Source: Karalla daura
Lineage: Eukaryota > Chordata > Actinopteri > Chaetodontiformes > Leiognathidae
Direction: 5' to 3'
Assembly: GCA_029224185.1 (NCBI GenBank)
Contig: CM055196.1
Span: 18,027,009-18,091,008 of the forward strand
DNA length: 64,000 bases
The notes under the pieces were generated by a model. It had not been told where the DNA came from. It was given only the letters and a program-made list of their open reading frames with translations, and searched no databases. The translations under genes and the position numbers were made by a program. Positions 12,701 through 22,060 of this stretch are shown here, one piece after another (the stretch's first letter is position 1; every line of letters starts with the position of its first letter).

Positions 12701-15376
12701 AGAGGCTCCAAAGTGCTCTACTTTGGTGATCACATCTACAGTGACTTGGCAGTAAGCGGCGGCTCTCACAAACAGCCCTCATTAAAACTACAAACCTCAC
12801 TGTAGTACAGCAGATTAAAATATTACGAGCTGAGAGTGCAGCCCTGCTTTTGACCATGCTCCATTTGAGATAAGTGTGTGTCTGGGAGTTAATCTTAATA
12901 TGCAGCAGTCTCAGCCTTAATGTCAGGAGATGCACACGGCGAGATACAGAGCCGAGGCTTGAAGCAGAACAAAGATACTAAAATAACCGAGTAGAGGACG
13001 TAAATCCACTGTTACAGTAGCTCTGCAGCGGGTTTGGTTGACAGGCATTTTAATGAGTGTGGATGTGCCCTAATTTATCACACCTACCACATCCACAGCA
13101 GTCAGCCTCGCTGCTCCCTTCTCTACCTTTCATACCTGTAACCTAGCAACTTGCCAGCAGCTGCCCCTCATCCACACTAAACAAACTCACAGAGATCAGT
13201 TTGGTGTTTTCTCCCCAGCGCGTCACAATGAGTTAGAACGTCTCCCGGAGGCATGAGCGCGTCTGATCAGCCGTAAATGGCGGTAATGATGAGCAGAGTT
13301 TACATCTTTTGGCCCGGTGCCGCGCTGGTGGCAGGCAGCCGGCTGTCAAACGCGTCCTCCTGCTTATTTAGGAGGATGGAAGGTGGCGTGTGTGGTTTAC
13401 AGCAGCCGCAGCTCGCAGACAGCCCGAGATGAGATCATTACTGCCAGTGGACAGCCAGCAGAAGCATCTCTGAATCGCCAAGCACTTACAGGGGAGGGAG
13501 GGAGGGAGGGATGGCGAGATGTCTCCTTCCCCTTTACACATCCCTCTTTATTATGGAATGCACATGCCCTGAAAAAAAACACTTCTCACTTCGGGTAAAC
13601 TTTATATTTTAATAAGTTCTGTCTTAAGCTGACGTTTAGTTGCGACTGGAGGGGCAAAGCTGCATTATTATGGGTTGGACTGCAGCACACGGCCTGGAGT
13701 CGAGATTTAATGTGACGTTGCCGTCGTGCAGCTTTCTCACACGCAGCGCTGGGGCCCAAAGCGAAAGTAAATAAATAAATGAGTCAATAAATAAATGAAT
13801 AAGCCATGAAATGCATCAACAATGATATTAAAAATAAATTAAGGTGCTAATTTATTCATAAACTCTGACATAAATTGGTGTTTCTGTATATTTCTGTTTC
13901 AATTTGCTTCTCTATTTATTTACCTTTGTATTAATTCTATTCCGGATCTCCTTTATTAATTTTTCTCTGTATTTAATAATTCATGCCTTATTTTCCCTTG
14001 ACTTTTTCCTTTTCATTTCCTCAAACCTACATATTACAGTGTTAATTCCTCTTATGCGTTTCTGCTTTTTATGCAAATGAGAGTTGTGTCTCTCACAGCT
14101 CTCACAGTCTCGGGGGTCAACTTTCAGAGTCACCGATCACCTTTGCTTTATATTCCTGCAGCCTGCATCAGTTTTCTCAGCGGTTAATAGAACCGTGTTA
14201 ACACTAGAATCGACCGTACCTCCACTCTCTCCTTTCTAACCATCGCAGGGTTGAACTCTGACCTTCACGTCCTTTTATGCAGGATCTGACACTCAAACAC
14301 GGCTGGAGGACGGGCGCCATCATCCCAGAGCTGAGGAAGGAGATAAAGATCATGAACACGGAGCAGTACTCCCACATGATGGCCTGGTTACAGGCGCTGA
14401 CCGGGCTTATCGAGCAGATGCAGGTCAGGAGACTCTACACAAACACCCGTGTCAATCTAGCTCTAACAGAAGAGAGAGAGATCCATACCAGAGAGGATGC
14501 GGCAAATAAGAAAATGAACAGAATATGAAATCTTGTCTTTATTTTCCAGTCACCTTGGAAAAGGGTCCAATAATAACTGGCTTCTTATTGTAGCTTTTAC
14601 CATTTATCCTGATTAACATGGGATTATATGAGGTGTTTGTTTTCCATATAATTGACCCCATCTTTTAGTTGTCTGGGTTTAGATGTTTTCCAGTGACAGA
14701 GTATTGTTCTAACAGCCATAATAACTTAGATTTTCTATTAGATTTTCTGTCTCTGATAAAGATTTTGGAAAAGGCTTAACCCATCCAGTGACTCATGTGT
14801 CTTAACATTTTCCTCTAAAGGACTGAGTCACTGCTCAAATTCATCTAGCTGTATCTGTCCTCAGGGGGCCAGTTGAAGACAGTCCCAAATATAGTTCACA
14901 GATGTGCTTTATTCAGTTCATTTCAGTGTTTTGCTCTCAAACAGGTCCACAGGGATCCAGCATCTCAAGCTGTGGTGGAAGAATGGATCAAAGAAAGAGA
15001 GGCCATGAGGTAGTGGAGATGACAGCAGTTTAGATGACATGTTTAGACAGACATTGATCATGGACGTTGCGAACATGTGAGCTGATCTCATCTTGACTCT
15101 TTGGTTGTGTCTTCTAACAACAGGCTGCAGACCAAGGACATCTTCAACAGCCAGTTCGGGAGCCTCTTCCGGACGTACCACAACCCCACCTACTTCTCCC
15201 GCCGCCTGTCGCGCTTTGCCGACATCTACATGGCCTCCATCAGCTGCCTGCTCAACTACGACCTGCAGCACACCTTCTTCCCCCGGCGCACTCCCCTGCA
15301 GCACGAGTCCCCGTTCTGGCCCGAGCACAGCCCGGCCAGCGCCAGCTCGCAGCCTGTACAGACCAAGTCCAAGTAG
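5188..15376 (+). CDS. nt5dc3: nt5dc3, 5'-nucleotidase domain-containing protein 3 (mitochondrial HAD-like protein), complete, 14 exons
   Basis: HAD-superfamily protein of the cN-II-like 5'-nucleotidase group; the true substrate is not established. Exons: 5188-5458, 7293-7477, 7646-7720, 7824-7879, 8546-8636, 8724-8861, 10574-10634, 10833-10935, 12261-12362, 12502-12583, 12665-12751, 14283-14423, 14945-15009 and 15124-15376. They total 1710 nt, or 569 aa, with all phases consistent. The N terminus is Arg/Ser-rich with no acidic residue before D71, as expected of a mitochondrial presequence. HAD motif I is GFDYDYTL (D123, D125), motif II is FLITNS (T320), and the loop with motif IV is LYFGDHIYSDLADL (D410, D415). 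The catalytic-type residues are intact. It resembles NT5DC3 more than NT5DC2 (NPDTIFANNEMSL, SSHGHTMKQFMDIFSLPEM, YGEQSHAVL). Its position beside hsp90b1 matches mammalian HSP90B1-NT5DC3 linkage. The exon 6 donor (GTCGAC) is weak. Confidence 0.95.
5600..7230 (+). repeat. Decayed tandem array in nt5dc3 intron 1
   Basis: Two phrases recur with drift. GATGTGGAC...CCTGTAAAATAT occurs at about 5610, 5878, 6079 and (weaker) 6860. CAACATCCTAATCATTCCCA with a following AGTAGGGTGA/GACCTC...AAAACCTGTAAA occurs at about 5732, 6022, 6186, 6503, 6675 and (partly) 7160. The spacing of about 200-430 bp suggests an old tandem duplication with indels. No coding potential was seen. Confidence 0.6.
6980..7160 (-). 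repeat. SINE-like dispersed repeat, minus orientation, nt5dc3 intron 1
   Basis: On the minus strand it reads GTTGCCTCACTACAAGAAGG, then a Cys-box-like GTCCTGCATCTGAAAC, then GGAGTTTCTGTG, TTCTCTGGGTACTCTGGCAA and AGGTGTGAGTGTGAAG. These phrases, in the same order, mark the family also seen at 44130-44385, 49350-49550, 58205-58535 and 60680-60965. Confidence 0.6.
8862..10573 (+). other. nt5dc3 intron 6
   Basis: Large intron. It contains a CA microsatellite at about 9734-9811, a C-run at about 10136-10148 and otherwise unique sequence. The open frames around 9709-10062 run through the CA repeat and resemble no protein. Confidence 0.6.
9734..9811 (+). repeat. (CA)n microsatellite
   Basis: About 78 bp of CA dinucleotides, interrupted only by CG near the right end, inside nt5dc3 intron 6. 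Confidence 0.95.
11861..11896. repeat. Perfect short hairpin, 14-bp arms and 8-base loop
   Basis: AAAAGCTCTCATTA at 11861-11874 is exactly complementary to TAATGAGAGCTTTT at 11883-11896, with AAATGTTC between. It lies in nt5dc3 intron 8 (10936-12260). It may be the centre of an old inverted-repeat element; no longer arms were found. Confidence 0.75.
12752..14282 (+). other. nt5dc3 intron 11
   Basis: 1.5-kb intron with a (GGGA)n run at about 13493-13512 and an AT-rich stretch at about 13765-13990 containing AATA/AAAT repeats. No gene-like frame. Confidence 0.55.
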
Positions 15377-15492
15377 AGACAGAGCAGCTCAGCCATCTCC
15401 TAGTTGAAGAGGGTGGCATAACTGGTAACAAACTGAAGATGTTTTATTCAGCTTTAAATAAGTAAGGTATCTGTTGTTTTAGATATGTATTT

Positions 15493-15498
15493 ATTAAA
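15493..15498 (+). terminator. Candidate poly(A) signal ATTAAA for nt5dc3
   Basis: ATTAAA about 120 bp after the nt5dc3 stop. The first canonical AATAAA is at 15592-15597, inside the adjacent MITE. A longer 3' UTR, using for example ATTAAA near 16902, cannot be excluded. Confidence 0.4.
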
Positions 15499-15548
15499 AA
15501 TATGTTTAGTGCTTTTAAAGCCAAATGACGCACACACAACATATTTAA

Positions 15549-15988
15549 AGGGGACCTAGGATGAAAAACTACTTTTACTTTGGCTTTATTGAATAAAGAA
15601 ATGTCTGGCCATAGACTAACTGTGGGTCCTCATTCATATTTAAGTTTTGGATATTGAAATTGCAGCAACAGCGACTAAATGTGTTGCTCAGTATGAGTGT
15701 GGAACCACCTCCAAAATATGCCAATGAAGGTTCTCAGTCATCCATCTAAGACATTGCAGTTTTTGGTGATTAAAAACAAAAGCATCTGGACCTCTTGGTT
15801 CTTGGAGGCCAGCCATGCGGTCACCGTGTGAGTGGCAAGCAAGCCAACCAATGAGCAGCGTTCCCACACCAACAGCAGGCTTGTAAAATAGCATCTAGGG
15901 TATTTCTGATGCAACTAATGCTCCATAGCTTACGTGTTAACTCCAGAGAACCAGTATAAATACTCCATTCACCCTTTCTAGGTTCCCT
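15549..15988 (+). mobile_element. piggyBac-like MITE, near-complete, 440 bp, downstream of nt5dc3
   Basis: Flanked on both sides by TTAA (15545-15548 and 15989-15992), the target duplication of piggyBac transposons. The terminal inverted repeat is AGGGGACCTAG on the left and CTAGGTTCCCT on the right. The interior has no transposase-like frame. The right half shares TTGTAAAATAGCATCTAGGG, TAATGCTCCATAGCTT and ATAAATACTCCATTC with the other copies in this window. Confidence 0.8.
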
Positions 15989-15992
15989 TTAA

Positions 15993-17170
15993 AATGTGTA
16001 AATGTTGGATTTTACATTTTCCTCACTCATATTTTCAAATACCGAAAGGCACTGATTGTCTCTGGCTTTGCACTGGTGAATGTATGTGTTTGTGCGTGTG
16101 TGTGTGCATGCGTGCGTGTGTGTGTGCGAGTGTGTGTTGGTGTGTCTGAGAGGGAGGAGGGGCACCGAGATTATACAAAGATGATGCAGTTCACAGTTGA
16201 AGCAATAGGGGGCAGTCACGCACCGAGTCAATCATGAATCTCTTCCATGCCGTTTTATCTTTGCAGTGTTTTTATCCTTTGTGTCTGTAAAACTATGAAT
16301 GAGTCACGAGAAGTGGAAGTGCTCAGATTTACACAACTTTGTTGCCTTAATCTATTGTGCGCATCATCTTAATGTACATATTTTTGTAACAGTCGAATAG
16401 ACTTGATGGTAATTAAGCTTTTCAGGTTTTGTCATTCAGCATCTCAGTCCTTTTCATTTGTAAACTCAGTGAACACTGACAACACTACACCTTGCACATG
16501 TGCATTCAGCTGAAAACCTTTGTGTTGAACTGTGAACCAGTTCTGCATGACGCGGCCTGTATGAATGTCTCACTTTAGCAGTCAGAGATGTTAATATTTG
16601 TCAGGGGAAAAAAATAGAGCGTCACAGCTATATTTAGCACGGGTGTTGCTGTTTGATCTGCGAAAGCAGCAGCGGGACTCGTGCGTTTGACACTTTTGCA
16701 GAAAAACGTGTGAAATGTTTTCACATGTGGTGAAAGAAGAGCTTTCGCAAAGAATTGGTTTGATATACGAGCTAGAAGTTTAGCAATTTATGAAAAGGGA
16801 ATTCTTAAATACCACTGGCCACGGCCAGGACTTTGTGGTTTATTACTGTCGCTGTAGTTTAAATGTGTATTGATGATGTGTATTTTTATTCCACTATTTA
16901 TTAAAAGGCAACTGGCTTGATAACCTTGCGCCCTGTTTCTGTCGTGAATTCACAGCGACTTGTTGTGGTTTGATAATTGTTCAGTAATTAGATGTAACCA
17001 GGCTGTGTGTGATTATTGAATCTGTGCTCCTCTTCCCTTTTTGCCATTAGCTGTTTAAACAGCAAGAGGAGAAAAGGAAAATATTCATCATTTGAAAATT
17101 AATTTTGAGGACTAATTCATCCCTCCTTAATATCCCTCAACTTTCCAATTACCATTATAGCAGTGTGTTT
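15993..17170. other. Intergenic, nt5dc3 to parietopsin
   Basis: Contains an imperfect TG repeat at about 16085-16140 and unique AT-rich sequence, part of which could be nt5dc3 3' UTR. No gene-like frame. Confidence 0.5.
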
Positions 17171-17173
17171 ATT

Positions 17174-17185
17174 GGGATTAATCCC
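17174..17185. promoter_or_regulatory. OTX/CRX-type palindrome upstream of parietopsin
   Basis: GGGATTAATCCC is a perfect 12-bp palindrome holding GGATTA and TAATCC, the core site of OTX2/OTX5/CRX and of the pineal regulatory element, 210 bp before the parietopsin start. The motif is seen; its use is inferred from the gene being a pineal/parietal opsin. Confidence 0.55.
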
Positions 17186-17394
17186 TCCAAATCCTGTTAG
17201 GGACTAATTTCCCATATTGCATCTGGGGCACAGACAGGTGCACAATCTGACATCTTGAAAAATAAGAGCAGCCGAGTGGTTTAACTTGGGATCAGCCACG
17301 ATAAGATCGATGACGCCACGTCCCGAGCTGAGCAGAGAGTCCGCCCGCTCAGCCTCTCAGTCGTCTCACCGAAGCTGGACTTCATTTAGGCAGC

Positions 17395-20300
17395 ATGGAC
17401 AGCAACAGCACGGCATGGAGCTCCGGCGGCCAGCCGCCCTCCGTGGCGCCCACCATCTTCCCCCGGCTGGGCTACAGCATCCTCTCCTTCCTCATGTTCA
17501 TCAACACGGTGCTGTCGGTGCTCAACAACGGCCTGGTGATCACGGTGATGCTGAAGAACCCGTCGCTGCTGCAGCCCATGAACGTGTTCATCCTCAGCCT
17601 GGCCGTGTCCGACCTGATGATCGGCCTGTGCGGCTCCCTGGTCGTCACCATCACCAACTACCAGGGCTCCTTCTTCATCGGCCACGCCGCCTGCGTCTTC
17701 CAAGGCTTTGCAGTTAATTATTTCGGTAAGTGGAGCACGAGTCGAGGAGAGCGCTTTCTGCTCTACAGACGCCTGAGATCAATTTTGTTTTTTTTTCTCT
17801 GTGCCTGGAGGTGCATTGTTGTAAAACACAATAAGCAAAATTGTAAGGCTTGAATATCCAACCTGCTCGGGTGTGTTGCTTCACTTCACTTAATCTCGGA
17901 ATGTAAAATGTTTATGTTTTCTGCCATTGTTTGATGCTTTTCCAAAATGCCTTTTCTTCTGTTATTGGATCTTGCAAATGTCATGTTGCTTTCTTTCTTA
18001 TTATTCTGACTTGAAGTTCACTGCGATCCTGCAATTCTAGGCAAGCTGCAGCTTCTCACAGTCTTCTCTGTGGATGGACTTTTCTCACGTGTGACGAAGA
18101 TGATTCTCCCCGAGATTTAGTCGAAAGGTGCCCGATAAAGAAAGCTGAGCTGAGCTGTTGTTTTCCCTCAGGTCTGGTGTCTCTCTGCACTCTGACCCTG
18201 CTTGCCTACGAGCGCTACAATGTGGTGTGCAAACCCAGAGGCAGCCTGAAGCTGAGCATGCGGAGAAGCATCATCGGCCTCCTCTTCGTCTGGATCTTCT
18301 GCTTGTTCTGGGCCGTGGCTCCGTTGTTCGGCTGGAGCTCCTACGGACCAGAGGGCGTGCAGACCTCCTGCTCTCTGGCCTGGGAGGAGAGATCTTGGAG
18401 CAACTACAGCTACCTCATCCTCTACACGCTGCTCTGCTTCATCTTCCCCGTTGCCGTCATCATCTACAGCTACTGCAAAGTGCTCACATCCATGAACAGG
18501 GTCGGCTCGAGATGGCCTCTGCATACTTATCACGCACTCACTCAGAACCAGATTTGAAGGAGACCTAGAATGAAAAGCTGTTTTTAACTTCTTTTTTTTT
18601 TTGTATAAATCAGGACAGTTGATATCTGGCCAAAGATGTAAGATGTCAAAAAACATAATTACATCCTGATTCATTAATGAATTTTGGATAATGAAATGCC
18701 AGAATCTGAACAGAATATGTGTGACGCAAACTATACCGCCCTACACCTCCACCTATTTTCCATATACCAGCCACCAGCAATCTGATTCCCCGTCTGATTC
18801 TGGCCCAGGATTAAGCTGGATGTGTACATGATCCATAGCTGTATTGCTGTAGCTACCACTTAGCTTGGGGAAAAAAAAATTCTAATCTCTTAGCAGGGAA
18901 CATGAAATCACAAGATCATTCATTTGCGTGTCATGCAAGCCAATCAGCCTAAAACCCAACAGATAAATGCCAAATAAACACCAAATGAAAATGCACCAGC
19001 TCCGTGCAGACCATAATGTTACCACCCCTTGAAATAGGATTCTGCAACATTGCATCTGAGGAATTTCTGATTGAACTAATGTTCCATAACCTCCGTGTTA
19101 GCACCAGAGAACAAGGATAAATACTCCGTTCAACCATTCTAGGTCCCCTTTAATATTCATACCTCCACTCTCATCTGTTTGTAATTCACCGCCTACGGGC
19201 TAAAAACAAGTTAGCAGCTCTTAATGGCTGTCGCCTCTGCTTTCTGCTCTGCAGCTGAATCGGAGCGTGGAGCTGCAGGGTGGCCGGTCTAGCCAGAAGG
19301 AGAACGACCACGCCGTCAACATGGTCCTGGCCATGATCATCGCTTTCTTCGTCTGCTGGCTGCCCTACACCACGCTGTCGGTGGTGGTGGTGGTGAATCC
19401 AGAGCTCTACATCCCACCTCTGGTGGCCACCATGCCCATGTACTTTGCCAAGACCAGCCCCGTCTACAACCCCATCATCTACTTCCTGTCCAACAAGCAG
19501 GTGAGAGCTGCTGCCAGCACGTCCTAGTCCAGTCACTAAAGCTCCAGTCTGAGTCGCGTCCAACACAAATGACACAGCTGACACCATTTTAAATCCTGAA
19601 TAGCACATGCACACTGCTTCGGAGCACGTCAATGACTGTCAGTGTTGTGAAGATGTGTGTCCCACGCTGTACAAGAAACACATTTTCTATCAGGATTTAT
19701 TTAGGAATGGCTGGCGGCAGTGGCAGGGCTGCATTGAATGGGTATTTTTGTCATGTTTGGTCTGTAAAATGTCAGGAAAAATGGTACAAAAATGTTAATT
19801 CGTGTTTCCCAAAGGCCAAGATGAAGTCCTCAAATACCTTGTTTTGTGCACACCTCAAAGATATTCAGTCTGGTGTCAAAAGCGACTAAAGAGACTGAGA
19901 TCAGAGTATTCTGACTTTCTTTTTTCTTTAAGACGTACCCAAACAGATTTCTCAACCCCAGTCCATCATTAAAAAAAGTTGATCATTATGGCTCATAAAA
20001 ATTCTCAAGTCCTTGTCTCCAATTTACTCCGGGAGTCTGAGTGCTGTCACTGCACAAGTCGGAGTTGAGTCTCTAAGTCCTTAAAATGAGGGTCTGCTCT
20101 CAAAGAGAGATGCAAGAACTAATCAATTAATCAACTAATAAAACACTTGACAGCTACGTTAGTGATTGATTTGAGCAGTGCATGTGTTTTTCTGAAAATC
20201 TCAGCTTCTCAACTGTGAATATTTTCTGGGTTCCTTAGTCCTTTGTGACAACAAACTGAATGCATTTGAAACGTGGACAAAACAAGGTATTTGAAGACTT

Positions 20301-20446
20301 CATCTCAGCCTTTGTGCAACACAGATAAAGAAATTTGCGCTATTTTTTTTGACATTTCATGGACCAAACACTACAGAAATAATTATGTATTGCAGCCATG
20401 CCAGTGTCGGCAGCCTTTTATAAATATGCCCTGATAGAAATGTTGT

Positions 20447-20493
<47 letters not shown>

Positions 20494-20980
20494 TTCCATT
20501 ATGCAGTGTGTAACACACATATTCACAGACCACATTTGAGAACTTTGTCTTGGCCTTTGTGAAACACAGAAAAACCTTTGGCAACATTTTTCTGACATTT
20601 CATAAACCAAACAACTAATAGAGAAAATAATGAACAGAGTAATGGACTTGTTTGTTAAGACGACGCTCTGAGCTTGGTTCAGCTTTAGGGTTTCTGCCTG
20701 TTAACAAACGAGCTTGCTTTTGTGCAGACCAGCCCTAAATGTGAAGTTTCCACATTGTTATAAATTGGCGCTACTGTCAGGCTTGAGTTGCGGGGTTCAT
20801 ACGTGTCCCGGTTGTGTGTTTCAGTTCCGTGACGCAGCTCTGGAGGTCTTGTCCTGCGGACGCTACATCCCGCACGGTGCCACCGCTGTCAGCATCAACA
20901 TGTGCTCCCTGAACAGGCCGAGCCGGCTCAACTCTCTGGGCCGGAGCATCAGCACGCACAGCAAAGTGCTGCCACTGTGA
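17395..20980 (+). CDS. parietopsin: Parietopsin, non-visual ciliary-type opsin GPCR, complete, 4 exons
   Basis: Light-sensing class A GPCR expressed in parietal-eye or pineal photoreceptors. Exons 17395-17725, 18172-18500, 19255-19500 and 20825-20980 total 1062 nt, or 353 aa, in consistent phase. Retinal-binding Lys is K286 in FAKTSPVYNPIIY (bovine K296). The position equal to bovine 113 is Gln (Q103 in CVFQGF) and the position equal to 181 is Glu (E171 in YGPEGVQTSC); this Gln113/Glu181 pattern is known for parietopsin. The disulfide pair is C100 and C177. The DRY equivalent is ERY (124-126), NPxxY is intact, and N4 is an N-glycosylation site (NST). The exon 2 donor (AGG then GTCGGC) is weak, but only this junction preserves the frame. 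Intron 2 contains a MITE 57 bp after the donor. An ATG at 17309 opens an overlapping out-of-frame ORF, so transcription may start after it. Parapinopsin is the main alternative; its counterion pattern fits less well. Confidence 0.9.
18558..19149 (+). mobile_element. piggyBac-like MITE, near-complete, 592 bp, in parietopsin intron 2
   Basis: The left end is AGGAGACCTAGAATGAAAAG after TTGA (a mutated TTAA, 18554-18557). The right end is CATTCTAGGTCCCCT, followed by TTAA at 19150-19153. The termini are inverted repeats of each other and match the copy at 15549-15988. It has no coding capacity. Confidence 0.78.
19790..20640. repeat. Nested copies of a dispersed teleost repeat in parietopsin intron 3
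   Basis: Three pieces share the phrases GGCCTTTGTGAAACACAG and TTTCTGACATTTCATAAACC. These are a minus piece at about 19795-19870 (CAAAGGCCAAGATGAAGTCC), a plus piece at about 20110-20385, and a plus piece at about 20515-20640, with a TG microsatellite between the last two. The phrases belong to a repeat common in fish genomes. I recall the family pattern but cannot name its class with certainty. Confidence 0.6.
20443..20492 (+). repeat. (TG)n microsatellite
   Basis: About 50 bp of TG dinucleotides in parietopsin intron 3. Confidence 0.93.
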
Positions 20981-21134
20981 CGCTCTGAGCAGCTCCAGAA
21001 CAGCACGTTCACAGTCGCCTCAGAGCCGCTGCACGTCCAGCGGCTCCTCACAGCCGGGCAGAGGGGGCCCAGCAGAGACTGACAGCTGACACTCAGAGGC
21101 TGGAGAAACAAAAACAAGAGCCGTGGACTGCCGA

Positions 21135-21164
<30 letters not shown>
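21135..21164 (+). repeat. (AC)n microsatellite in parietopsin 3' UTR
   Basis: About 30 bp of AC repeats roughly 155 bp after the stop codon. Confidence 0.9.
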
Positions 21165-21167
<3 letters not shown>

Positions 21168-21198
21168 AAGTAACGCAATCCAGTAACAATGCTTCAGT

Positions 21199-21843
21199 CA
21201 GGGCTGTGCAAAATTCAGAATTGAACTGATAACTGCTTTTGAATTTCAGTTTATTTCTCACATTTGCAGAATTTCAGTTTTTAGAATAGAAACATGCATT
21301 TGTACATTAGATATTCTTGTACCAACATTGGATTTGATTCATTTTGTCTTTCCCATAGTGGATAGTGATGGAAGAATGTTCCGTATCCTTGAACGCTTTG
21401 CTCTCACCGTAAGTCTAAACAGTCTGAGGTTGACAACATTTATTTAAGAGTCTCACTGCTGCAACATTTCATGGTCAGCAGTGAAAGGTTCCAGCTTCAT
21501 GAAGAATCTAAAAAATTTAAATTGTATTTAATTGTATGTATAACTGCATATAGACTTTTTGATATTTGATTGCTGAATTGAAGACAATACTACTCATCAC
21601 TCCACAAAAACTGGGAATTATTTTCACAATTGAATGTCGTTCTTTTTTACATGTTGATGCAAAATCTATGGAAGATTCCACCCATATTTAATGCTGTTGT
21701 GTGATTGAGTAACATGTCTTTGTATTGCATTGAATACAACTCCAATTCAATGTCCTGTCTGTGGAGCCAGTTCAGTTCATTTCACAAGTGCATGAACCTG
21801 AGTGGAGCTCAGTTGTTCAGTTCTGAGTTTTGCACAGCTCCAG
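21199..21843 (+). mobile_element. hAT-like MITE within parietopsin 3' UTR
   Basis: The left end CAGGGCTGTGCAAAATTCAG and the right end CTGAGTTTTGCACAGCTC are imperfect inverted repeats about 640 bp apart. No transposase frame lies between. Partial copies with the same ends occur at 39870-40033 and 40666-40830. Assignment to hAT rests only on the CAGRG-type terminus. It sits between the parietopsin stop and its best poly(A) signal. Confidence 0.6.
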
Positions 21844-22054
21844 CCTCATTGCCTTATTTTATTCTCTTTTTGCTAAGATGATGTAACTGATGAGTTGATT
21901 CATCTCCTCTTGGGACTTGCGTGTTTTGGCATTTTATTGAATTGCATTATACACACGGCGTTCCTGTAGTGTTTTTCAGTCCCTTCTTTTCTCTTTTTTT
22001 TGTAGAATGAGAGCAACCTGTGAGATGGTTTTATTTGTGTGATTTTGTTAGATC

Positions 22055-22060
22055 AATAAA
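22055..22060 (+). terminator. Poly(A) signal AATAAA, parietopsin
   Basis: AATAAA followed within about 30 bp by a TG-rich downstream element (GTGTGTGTGTGCGCGTGCG). It is the best end for the parietopsin transcript and implies a 3' UTR of about 1.1 kb that includes the hAT-like element. Confidence 0.55.

Noticed and set aside
17309..17717. Long plus-strand frame overlapping parietopsin exon 1
   Set aside because: Out of frame with the opsin and rich in Pro/His/Arg from GC-rich codons; treated as a shadow or, at most, an upstream frame.
18168..18674. 168-codon minus-strand ORF opposite parietopsin exon 2
   Set aside because: It is the antisense shadow of a GC-rich coding exon.
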